Source of the DNA: Psychroflexus torquis ATCC 700755
GTDB lineage: Bacteria; Bacteroidota; Bacteroidia; Flavobacteriales; Flavobacteriaceae
Assembly (NCBI RefSeq): GCF_000153485.2
Contig: NC_018721.1
Coordinates: 620,001-684,000 of the forward strand
Length of the DNA: 64,000 bases
Direction: 5' to 3'
The translations under genes were made by a program, and so were the position numbers. The notes beneath the pieces were generated by a model. It did no database searches. It saw nothing but the letters and a program-made list of their open reading frames with translations, and was not told the DNA's origin. Shown here one piece after another: positions 55,924 to 64,000 of the stretch; position 1 is the first letter of the stretch, and each line of letters begins with the position of its first letter.

Positions 55924-56045
55924 GTAGACCTTATAATAATATTAAATTGACAACTAGAAACATCAAAAGCAACTTTACTACTAAAGTCTTAATGATTCCC
56001 TTTAAAAAAGCATCTATTACATTTTATCAAATGCAATACTCTAAA

Positions 56046-57570
<1,525 letters not shown>

Positions 57571-57699
57571 AAATCTTATATATCTTAACGCTTTTCTTAA
57601 ATTCGACTCTTACATCTTATTCTCAGGAATCAACTCTAATATTAGAGTATAATCTTAATGTTTCTAATTCTACAAGTAATCTCTTACCTGTATTGTCAA

Positions 57700-57720
57700 T
57701 TCAATATGTCAATGAACTTT
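57700..57720 (-). promoter_or_regulatory. 16S leader element shared with the 23S leader
   Basis: This is identical over 21 bp to 55451-55471 and lies about 130 bp upstream of the 16S 5' end. It is followed by GAATTGACAATACAGG in this copy only. It probably acts in rRNA antitermination or processing. Confidence 0.5.
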
Positions 57721-57783
57721 TAATTCTTGTTGTTTAAATCATATCCAAATGATTTTAAACTCGTATGCTTCTCTAAGCGGTTG

Positions 57784-57813
57784 CAAAACTAATACTTATT
57801 TTTAAACTGGCAA
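57784..57813 (-). promoter_or_regulatory. rRNA operon promoter
   Basis: On the minus strand TTG (57813-57811) is followed by a 19-bp AT-rich spacer and TAGTTTTG (57791-57784). This is a perfect TTG-N19-TAnnTTTG promoter of the Bacteroidota primary sigma factor, preceded by a poly-T/A-rich upstream region. Transcription should begin near 57777, about 205 bp ahead of 16S. Confidence 0.8.
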
Positions 57814-58137
57814 GGCGTTTTGAAGAAAAAAATTAAACTTTATTTTAAAGAACTTTATAAACTAAATCAAAATCAATTCTACAAACCCTATAACCCAATT
57901 TGTATTACCCTGCCCCTCTGTGTGTCTCTTACACCTCGATTAGCGGAGTGCAAAACTACAACCTTTTTTCCCTTCTAACCTAATCAATAATGCGATTTCT
58001 TTTCATTAAAATTCTATGCGGTGGTAAAGGACTGGTAATCAAAAGTATTAGCCGAAAATAAATTATCAAAATGTGAAAGAACACCTAAATAATTTAAAGA
58101 CTCATGTAAAACTCAATAATATTTATACTTTGCTACT

Positions 58138-58485
58138 ATGAATTGGGATTTAATTTTGATGGGCGTTATGTATAGTTTTGCAGGGACTATGCATTTTATA
58201 AAGCCAAAGACTTATTTAAAAGTCATGCCTAGATTTTTTAAAGCAAAAACGTTTCTTGTATATCTTTCAGGCGCCATTGAAATCATATTGGGTATTGGAC
58301 TATTTTTTCAAAATACAAGGAGCTTGGCTGCTACAGGAATCATTCTAATACTCATAGCGTTTTTAAGCGTTCACTTTAATATGCTTAGAGGTGAAAAATA
58401 TGCTATGGGAATCCCAAAATGGATACTATTACTTAGAATACCACTTCAATTTGTATTAATTTGGTGGGCTTACCTATATATATAA
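58138..58485 (+). CDS. DoxX-like family membrane protein
   Basis: The 115-residue protein has four predicted transmembrane helices and YSFAGTMHFIKPKTYLKVMP, AIEIILGIGLF and the closing RIPLQFVLIWWAYLYI. It fits the DoxX/MauE-like small membrane family. The function of such proteins is not well defined; some are linked with redox processes. A TIGR03643-like gene follows after 2 bp. Confidence 0.78.
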   Translation: MNWDLILMGVMYSFAGTMHFIKPKTYLKVMPRFFKAKTFLVYLSGAIEIILGIGLFFQNTRSLAATGIILILIAFLSVHFNMLRGEKYAMGIPKWILLLRIPLQFVLIWWAYLYI

Positions 58486-58487
58486 TT

Positions 58488-58766
58488 ATGGATAAAGAAT
58501 TTACAGAAATAGAACTTGACAGAATTATAGAAATGGCTTGGGAGGATAGGACTCCTTTTGAAGCTATAGAATTTCAGTTCGGGGTTACAGAAGCTCAAGT
58601 CATTAAAATCATGCAAAAAGAAATGAAACCCTCAAGCTTTAAAATGTGGAGAAAAAGGGTTCAAGGAAGATCTACAAAACATAGAAAACTCAGTGATAAT
58701 TCTATGAAAAAATTTAAATCTTCAAGACAAAAGCAAATTACTCACAACAAAATCTCAAAACGTTAA
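58488..58766 (+). CDS. TIGR03643 family protein
   Basis: The 92-residue protein, read from ATG 58488 (MDKEFTEIELDRIIEMAWED), has RTPFEAIEFQFGVTEAQVIKIM and MKPSSFKMWRKRVQGRSTKH, the characteristic TIGR03643 pattern. The C-terminus is rich in lysine and arginine. A helix-turn-helix-like segment suggests nucleic-acid binding, but function is unknown. It converges on the S1/P1 nuclease gene, with stops overlapping. Confidence 0.82.
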   Translation: MDKEFTEIELDRIIEMAWEDRTPFEAIEFQFGVTEAQVIKIMQKEMKPSSFKMWRKRVQGRSTKHRKLSDNSMKKFKSSRQKQITHNKISKR

Positions 58767-59530
58767 GCATAGATGTCATTCAGTATCACTGCCAATCTTA
58801 TTCCCGCTTTATTAATCTGCATCTTAAGTACATCAAACCATTCATACATATATCTATAACTTAGATTTTCGTTAGCTGACGCAGAGCTATAAACCTCTCT
58901 TGTCAATTCCCTGTTTTCTTCAACCCAATCTAACAAAGATCCAGATTTAATGCTTTTTACTTCTTCCCTATTAAGTTTAGGCAAATTATCAGCTAATTCG
59001 CTGTAACTCATAGTATAACTTTCAATCATTTGCGTATCCCAAACCCTATGCATATTAGTAGGTTGGTTAAACCATTTTACTTTAAAATCATTAGCCCCCC
59101 TATCTTCTTTAAGACCGAAATGCAAGGGTTGGTGCATATCACCAACTAAGTGAATGAGCATTTTCAAGTAAAACTGCTCTTCTTTTTCATTTAGAACACC
59201 TGCTTTAAGTTTTTCTATACACTCTTGAATACCAAAAACAATATCCCCTTCAGGATTCTTTTCAGTTTCAGCATACGTTTTATCAAAAGGAATGTTGGCG
59301 TAGTGCCAAGGTTTATACTTGTCGTATTCATCGTCACTTTTAATTTCATCCGCGTAAGTCGAAGCATCTGCTAGCGACTGGCCGTTTAAAATTCGATCGA
59401 TTTTATTTTTAACTTTGGATTTAAGATAACGTTCTGCAGTTTCTCCAACGGATCGGTGACCATTTTGTCCCCAATCATTAGAAGCTAATACCGATTGTGA
59501 TAAAATTAAAAAAACGAGTATAATTTTCAT
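58763..59530 (-). CDS. S1/P1 nuclease, secreted
   Basis: The 255-residue zinc-dependent nuclease has a signal peptide (about 1-16, ending SVLA) and then SNDWGQNGHRSVGE, where the tryptophan and histidine correspond to the N-terminal zinc ligands of the class. Further ligands are in IHLVGDMHQPLHFG and NMHRVWDTQMIE. Such enzymes cleave single-stranded DNA and RNA to 5'-nucleotides. In fungal P1 the ligand tryptophan is the first mature residue; here it is three residues after the predicted cleavage site. Confidence 0.86.
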   Translation of the reverse strand: MKIILVFLILSQSVLASNDWGQNGHRSVGETAERYLKSKVKNKIDRILNGQSLADASTYADEIKSDDEYDKYKPWHYANIPFDKTYAETEKNPEGDIVFGIQECIEKLKAGVLNEKEEQFYLKMLIHLVGDMHQPLHFGLKEDRGANDFKVKWFNQPTNMHRVWDTQMIESYTMSYSELADNLPKLNREEVKSIKSGSLLDWVEENRELTREVYSSASANENLSYRYMYEWFDVLKMQINKAGIRLAVILNDIYA

Positions 59531-59691
59531 TTTGACTTTTTATTTCAAATATATATGTAATAGTTTTAAGTGAGTATTAAATTTTCAGATAAATCCTCCA
59601 TTAAAGGTGAAACATAATTAATAGGTAAATAGTAGAGATTTACATTATAAACTCTTTAATTTGGGGAGTAATAAATTCAACCTAAAAGACC

Positions 59692-60498
59692 ATGATAAAA
59701 CTTATATGTAGCGACATCGATGGCACCTTGTTGAATACTGAACGAGAGATTTCCAGAAAAACTAAGATTGAATTTCATAAATTAAAGCACAAACTACCTA
59801 TCATTCTTATATCCTCCAGAATGCCCTCTGCGATGAAACATTTACAAAGAGAGCTAGGCATTGAGAAGTTGCCTTTAGTGGCCTATAATGGTGGATTAAT
59901 ACTGGTTGATAACGAAGTAAAACAAAGCACAACCCTATCTTTTGAACTGGTTAAAGAGATCATTGGGCTAAATAAAGATAGCTTACATTTAAGTTTATTT
60001 CAAAAAGACAAATGGTACGCGCCTGAGCAAGACCAATGGACACAAAGGGAAATCAATAATACTAAAGTCAATCCTGAAATAAAGAACAATACTGAAGTGC
60101 TCGATCTCTGGGAACCCCTGCAAACTGGTGCTCACAAAATCATGTGTATGGGAGACCCTTCGTTAATTAATGATTTCTATACAGTATTATCCAATAAATT
60201 TCCAAATGACTTACACCTTTACCGGTCTAAGGATACCTATATAGAAATAGCTCCTAAGCAAATCTCAAAACGCTCTGCTATTGAATTTTTAATTTCCTCT
60301 GAATACAAATTTGAGTTCTCTCAAGTCATGAGTTTTGGTGATAATTACAATGACATTGAGATGCTACAAGCTTCTGGTCTTGGCCTTGCTGTTGGAAATG
60401 CTAAAGAAGAAGTTAAAGCAATAGCCGATAAGATCATAGGTAATGCTAAGAAAAATGGAGTTGCAGAGTTTTTATCTCATTATTTTAAAACGCAATAA
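59692..60498 (+). CDS. Cof-type HAD-IIB phosphatase
   Basis: The 268-residue cytosolic protein has motif I ICSDIDGTLLNTE, motif II ILISSRMPS and motif IV MSFGDNYNDIEML with GLGLAVGNA, the Cof/YbiV subgroup with a C2B cap. Members dephosphorylate sugar phosphates, flavin or pyridoxal phosphates. The specific substrate is not evident. It is preceded by about 160 bp with promoter-like AT-rich sequence and followed by a DUF819 gene. Confidence 0.87.
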   Translation: MIKLICSDIDGTLLNTEREISRKTKIEFHKLKHKLPIILISSRMPSAMKHLQRELGIEKLPLVAYNGGLILVDNEVKQSTTLSFELVKEIIGLNKDSLHLSLFQKDKWYAPEQDQWTQREINNTKVNPEIKNNTEVLDLWEPLQTGAHKIMCMGDPSLINDFYTVLSNKFPNDLHLYRSKDTYIEIAPKQISKRSAIEFLISSEYKFEFSQVMSFGDNYNDIEMLQASGLGLAVGNAKEEVKAIADKIIGNAKKNGVAEFLSHYFKTQ

Positions 60499-60547
60499 AG
60501 TCATACAATTGCTAATAATTTTTACTTTTACCCCTTAAAATTTTAAG

Positions 60548-61813
60548 ATGGATAAAACACCACTATTTACTAACGACGCTGTTGTTCTTGGAGTACTCAT
60601 GCTCTCCCTCGGTTTTATATTCTACAGTTCAAATTTAAAAAGTGGATTTTGGAGTCAGTTTTATAAAGTGGTTCCAGCAGTGTTAATGTGTTATCTTATT
60701 CCAGCTATTTTTAATTCTCTAGGAATTATAAGTGATTCGTCGTCTAATTTATATTTCGTAGCCAGCCGCTATTTTCTTCCAGCCTCCTTAGTATTAATGA
60801 CCTTAAGCATAGACTTAAAAGCCATTAAAAATCTAGGATATAAAGCATTGGTTATGTTTGCTACTGGCACGGTTGGGATTGTTATTGGAGGACCCATTGC
60901 GATTTTGTTGATTTCTCTATTTTCTCCAGAAACTGTTGGTGGAGCTGGTCCAGATGCGGTTTGGAGAGGCTTATCTACTCTTGCTGGAAGCTGGATTGGA
61001 GGTGGAGCCAACCAAGCGGCAATGCTAGAAATTTTCAAATATAATCCTGAAAAGTATGGAGGTATGGTTTTGGTAGATATTGTTGTCGCAAATCTATGGC
61101 TCGCTATCATACTATTAGGAATAGGAAAGTCTGATAAAATCGATAAATGGCTCAATGCTGATAATACAGCCATTGAAGACTTAAAAGAAAAAATGTCTTC
61201 TTATACAAAAAGTGTCTCTAGAAAACCAGAGCTTAAGGATTATATGATAATGCTAGGTATTGCATTTACCGCTGTAGGATTTTCACATTGGGCATCTGAT
61301 TATATCTCAGATTTTCTAATTTCTAATTTTGAAATATTTAATGATAAAACCTCTTCCCTAGCTTCCTTTACCTCTACATTTTTCTGGATGATTACCATTG
61401 CCACGGCTTTTGGAGTTGGCTTATCCTTTACAAAAGCCAAATCATACGAAGGAACCGGCGCAAGTCAACTAGGCAGTGTTTTTATTTATTTCTTAGTCGC
61501 AACCATAGGTATGAAAATGGACTTAACTACTATTTTTGAAAATCCAGGCCTTATTTTGATAGGTATTGTGTGGATGTCTATTCACGCAGGCTTACTCATC
61601 TTAGTTGCCAAACTCATCAAAGCGCCCTACTTTTTCTTAGCTGTTGGAAGTCAAGCTAATGTTGGAGGTGCAGCAACTGCACCCATAGTTGCCTCTGCAT
61701 TTCATCCTTCATTAACCAGTGTTGGAGTTCTTCTCGCCGTATTTGGATATATTGTAGGAACTTACGCAGCTATAGGCTGTACGATCTTAATGGAAATTTC
61801 ATCTAATCTTTAA
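60548..61813 (+). CDS. DUF819 family membrane protein
   Basis: The 421-residue polytopic membrane protein has about twelve hydrophobic segments and the family motif GLSTLAGSWIGGGANQAAML, with GSQANVGGAATAPIVASAF in the C-terminal repeat. The two glycine-rich loops point to an internal duplication and a carrier-like architecture. The transported substrate is unknown. It precedes the DUF4369 lipoprotein by 12 bp, and the two may be cotranscribed. Confidence 0.88.
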   Translation: MDKTPLFTNDAVVLGVLMLSLGFIFYSSNLKSGFWSQFYKVVPAVLMCYLIPAIFNSLGIISDSSSNLYFVASRYFLPASLVLMTLSIDLKAIKNLGYKALVMFATGTVGIVIGGPIAILLISLFSPETVGGAGPDAVWRGLSTLAGSWIGGGANQAAMLEIFKYNPEKYGGMVLVDIVVANLWLAIILLGIGKSDKIDKWLNADNTAIEDLKEKMSSYTKSVSRKPELKDYMIMLGIAFTAVGFSHWASDYISDFLISNFEIFNDKTSSLASFTSTFFWMITIATAFGVGLSFTKAKSYEGTGASQLGSVFIYFLVATIGMKMDLTTIFENPGLILIGIVWMSIHAGLLILVAKLIKAPYFFLAVGSQANVGGAATAPIVASAFHPSLTSVGVLLAVFGYIVGTYAAIGCTILMEISSNL

Positions 61814-61825
61814 ATATAAGTACCA

Positions 61826-62578
61826 ATGAAACATTTTTTACCAATTTTACTCATCGCCTTTTTAGTTAGCTCCTGTGAGAATGAAAAAAGCAACTTGATA
61901 ATTACTGGCCAAATAGCTGGTCTAAAAAAAGGAACCCTATACTTACAGAAATTTGGAGATACTAGTTTAGTCAATATAGATTCTGTTCAAGTTGAAGGCT
62001 CATCAGATTTTAGTTTCACAACTTATATCGATGAACCGCAAATTATGTTTATTGAGCTAGACAGAAATGATGGAGATGACTATGCAGATCTCATCAATTT
62101 TTTCGCTGAGCCAGGAGAATTGAGGTTGATGACTTCTTTAAAAAATTATGGAATTGATTTAGAAATCACATCTAATTTTGAGAATCAGAAAAAGCTTGAA
62201 GAATATAATGAAGTGATTAAACAGTTTAACAACCAAAGGCTAGACCTTATAGAAGCTAACTTTGAAGCTAGCAAGTCTCAAAATGAAGAAAAACTAGACA
62301 GTTTGAACAAGAGATTCAATTCTATACTGAAAAGAAAATATTTATATACCGTCAATTTTGCGCTAAATAATAAGAACTTGGAAGTTTCTCCTTATGTTTT
62401 ACTATCAGAAGCTTTTGATGCTAACATAAAATATTTGGATACTGTCTACACTGCTTTAGACAAACCTATAAGAAAGTCACTCTATGGTAAAAAACTAGAC
62501 GAGTTGATTAAAGAAAGGAAGAAAAATGATAAAGAAAGTGTAGAAACTGAAGTTATTGAAGAAGTCTACGAAGAGTAA
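61826..62578 (+). CDS. DUF4369 domain lipoprotein
   Basis: The 250-residue protein has a lipobox in AFLVSSCENEKS and a beta-rich N-terminal DUF4369-like domain with TGQIAGLKKGTLYLQKFGD and VDS/DSVQVEGSSDFSF. A helical charged region follows up to an acidic tail (VETEVIEEVYEE). In many Bacteroidota proteins DUF4369 is followed by a thioredoxin domain, but none is present here. Expected at the periplasmic side; function unknown. Confidence 0.78.
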   Translation: MKHFLPILLIAFLVSSCENEKSNLIITGQIAGLKKGTLYLQKFGDTSLVNIDSVQVEGSSDFSFTTYIDEPQIMFIELDRNDGDDYADLINFFAEPGELRLMTSLKNYGIDLEITSNFENQKKLEEYNEVIKQFNNQRLDLIEANFEASKSQNEEKLDSLNKRFNSILKRKYLYTVNFALNNKNLEVSPYVLLSEAFDANIKYLDTVYTALDKPIRKSLYGKKLDELIKERKKNDKESVETEVIEEVYEE

Positions 62579-62604
62579 TTCAATAACCTCAGTGATAAAA
62601 ACAA

Positions 62605-62871
62605 TTAAAGGTTGTTGAGTCTTTCTATAAACTCATCAGCCTTTTTATTTATATTTCCTTTGACAGACTTCAAATGCTTGGCTCTATCTTCAGAATCTCT
62701 TTTGTTAATTTGTTCGATAATATTATCAAATTCTGAAATAATATCGTCAACAAGCTCTTCAGTTTTGATACTAGAATCTTTTGAGTCCGCTTCTTGATTG
62801 ATAAGTGCTCCGTCGATAATTTCACCGAAGCGATTGTTTAAGTCTTTTTTAAGTTCCTTTTTACTAGCCAT
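62605..62871 (-). CDS. Small conserved hypothetical protein
   Basis: The 88-residue acidic helical protein (MASKKELKKDLNNRFGEIID at the N-terminus, coiled-coil-like DDIISEFDNIIEQINKRD in the middle) has no recognised domain. The high charge and length suggest a small cytosolic protein. It converges with the DUF4369 gene. It is separated from manA by 44 bp of AT-rich sequence. Confidence 0.6.
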   Translation of the reverse strand: MASKKELKKDLNNRFGEIIDGALINQEADSKDSSIKTEELVDDIISEFDNIIEQINKRDSEDRAKHLKSVKGNINKKADEFIERLNNL

Positions 62872-62915
62872 TTTTATAAAAATTTAATTTCGGCAAAAGT
62901 AAACTAATTTTAATA

Positions 62916-63884
62916 TTAAATACTGATTTCTAAAAGTTTGGTTCCTGAAGATTTAAATTCGATTTTTTTAATACACGCAGGAAGCAAAATGGTCTCCATT
63001 GGAAATAACACAAATAAGTTTTTATCATGAGTCAGCTCGGCGATTTGAGTCCCTACATTCATATAGATAACAAAGGAATCTACTGAGGAATAATCTAAAG
63101 TGATTCGCTGATTGATTTCTAAAAAATTAGTTTTGAAGTAAGGAGAATCAACGAGAGAAACTTTAGAGTTGAATATAGAATCGTACTCAATTTTATAATC
63201 TGAATTAACTTGAAAATCAATAGCGTCTAAAGCGAGGTCTGTATGTAATTCTCTAGAACGGCCTTGTTTATCCACTCTGAGCCAATCATAGAGCCTGTAG
63301 GTGACATCAGAGGTTTGTTGAATCTCAGCCAGTGTAACTCCGGCTCCTATAGCGTGAACTAAACCAGGTTTTATAAAAAAAACCTCTCCTTCCTCAACTT
63401 TTATTTTATTCAAAACATCTTCTAATTGTCCTTTAGCCAAGATATCCTTGTATCTATCAATTGTGATAGATTCTTTAAAACCGACAATAAGCTCAGCATT
63501 TGACTCAGCTTCTGTGATATACCACATTTCTGTTTTCCCAAAACTATTATGTCGCTTTTTAGCTAAAGTGTCACTTGGATGAAGTTGAACCGATAAGTTT
63601 TCTTGGGCTTCTATGAATTTTATAAGAATAGGAAACTCGCCATTGAATTTTTCAAAAACAGTTTCTCCCACCAATTCAGTTTTAAATTCAGAAATTAATT
63701 GATTTAAAGTCTTACCTGCTAAGGCTCCATTTTGGACAATCGATATATCACCTTCAACACCGCTTATTTCCCAACTTTCACCAATTTGCTTTTGAGAAAG
63801 ATCACCCTTATATTTACACTTTAATTTATTACCTCCCCAAATTTTCTCTTTAAGAATTGGTTTAAATTTAAGAGGGTAGAGCAT
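62916..63884 (-). CDS. manA: Mannose-6-phosphate isomerase, type I
   Basis: The 322-residue zinc enzyme interconverts mannose-6-phosphate and fructose-6-phosphate, feeding GDP-mannose synthesis. It begins LKFKPILKEKIWGG and has LIKFIEAQENLSVQLHPSD with the zinc ligands and KTEMWYI. The next block, FFIKPGLVHAIGAGVTLAEIQ, includes HAIG. ATG 63884 is the start; a TTG one codon upstream is also possible. It overlaps the peroxiredoxin stop by one base. Confidence 0.9.
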   Translation of the reverse strand: MLYPLKFKPILKEKIWGGNKLKCKYKGDLSQKQIGESWEISGVEGDISIVQNGALAGKTLNQLISEFKTELVGETVFEKFNGEFPILIKFIEAQENLSVQLHPSDTLAKKRHNSFGKTEMWYITEAESNAELIVGFKESITIDRYKDILAKGQLEDVLNKIKVEEGEVFFIKPGLVHAIGAGVTLAEIQQTSDVTYRLYDWLRVDKQGRSRELHTDLALDAIDFQVNSDYKIEYDSIFNSKVSLVDSPYFKTNFLEINQRITLDYSSVDSFVIYMNVGTQIAELTHDKNLFVLFPMETILLPACIKKIEFKSSGTKLLEISI

Positions 63885-64000
63885 CAATTGATTTTTTTAA
63901 TGGCCTTAAGCGCTTTTTTCATGTGCTGGGAAGCATCGAGGCTGTTGAATTTAAAAATCAATTTTCCTTGAGCGTCAATTACAAAGGTTTCTCGACCTGG
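63884..64000 (-). CDS. Peroxiredoxin (Bcp/PrxQ-like), 5' part cut by window
   Basis: Only the last 38 codons are present. The translation reads PGRETFVIDAQGKLIFKFNS then ASQHMKKALKAIKK, which matches the C-terminal strand and helix of AhpC/TSA thioredoxin-dependent peroxiredoxins (the RxTFVIDxxG block). The peroxidatic cysteine lies outside the window. Its stop (TGA) overlaps the manA start by one base, suggesting cotranscription. Confidence 0.7.
   Translation of the reverse strand, partial: PGRETFVIDAQGKLIFKFNSLDASQHMKKALKAIKKIN

Larger units (their letters stand above)
57571..58137 (-). other. rRNA operon leader and promoter region
   Basis: This 567-bp region holds the 16S leader, the conserved element at 57700-57720 and the promoter at 57784-57813. 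On the plus strand, the promoter of the DoxX gene must lie near 58110-58135, where TATACTTTGC resembles the -7 element. No other gene is visible in it. Confidence 0.6.

Noticed and set aside
58763-59530. Secreted S1/P1 nuclease as part of the defence island
   Set aside because: It is over 20 kb away beyond the rRNA operon and is a common nutritional nuclease in flavobacteria.
62580-62618. Imperfect inverted repeat between DUF4369 and the small minus-strand gene as terminator
   Set aside because: The loop is long and no T-run follows on either strand, so evidence is too weak.

Overview
The window is from a low-GC member of the Bacteroidota, most likely family Flavobacteriaceae. Evidence for this: the 16S gene has a Bacteroidota-type 3' end (GGAAUACCUCC); the rRNA promoter fits the phylum consensus TTG-N19-TAnnTTTG; there are no Shine-Dalgarno-led starts; SPII lipoproteins and phylum-typical families occur throughout (DUF6702, DUF5606, DUF4369, UMF1/Atg22 MFS); and the carotenoid locus is of the flavobacterial myxol type. 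I cannot name the genus securely.

Layout. 1-8968: peptidase E (partial), two related carboxypeptidase-like regulatory-domain proteins with a DUF6702 protein, an M1 metallopeptidase, then a minus-strand block with lipid kinase, App1-like phosphatase, UMF1 transporter and an M48 lipoprotein. 9073-15722: a pair of MsrB enzymes, a small lipoprotein, an orphan ClpP, GNAT, M15 peptidase, gpmI, a thioredoxin-like protein, a HAD protein and map, mostly closely packed. 15875-23488: a carotenoid locus (MerR/B12-binding regulator, crtI, crtB, crtZ, crtD-like, cruF-like, crtY, plus a convergent crtA-like gene), nearly a full set for a monocyclic hydroxylated carotenoid such as myxol; only the GGPP synthase is missing. 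23599-29084: S9 peptidase, amidase, a small unknown protein and a serine hydrolase.

29353-35673: an AT-rich accessory island of five overlapping genes: (1) a large protein with two RNAP-alpha-CTD-like domains, a sigma region 4-like HTH, winged helices and helicase-associated repeats; (2) a 60-aa protein; (3) a DndD-like SMC/Rad50-type ATPase; (4) a DndE domain fused to a HerA/FtsK-type ATPase; (5) a CxxC-x21-CxxC membrane protein. No dndA, dndB or dndC homologue accompanies it. This is the best candidate in the window for a little-described DNA-modification or defence system. It is followed by about 580 bp of non-conserved sequence with a small ORF and a terminator.

36254-52130: core genes (DUF5606, def, ruvX, dapD), a lipopolysaccharide core/glycosyltransferase cluster with a WaaP/InaA-type kinase, then TsaC/Sua5, CCA-adding enzyme, CtaA heme A synthase, an ORF-3-like protein, a YejK-like nucleoid protein and an M3 peptidase. 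52261-57570: a complete minus-strand rRNA operon (16S, tRNA-Ile, 23S, 5S). Its spacer has no tRNA-Ala but carries an 86-bp tandem repeat made partly from the 3' end of tRNA-Ile. 58138-64000: DoxX, a TIGR03643-like protein, S1/P1 nuclease, HAD-IIB phosphatase, DUF819 protein, DUF4369 lipoprotein, a small conserved protein, ManA and the end of a peroxiredoxin.

No insertion sequences, integrases or CRISPR arrays were seen.
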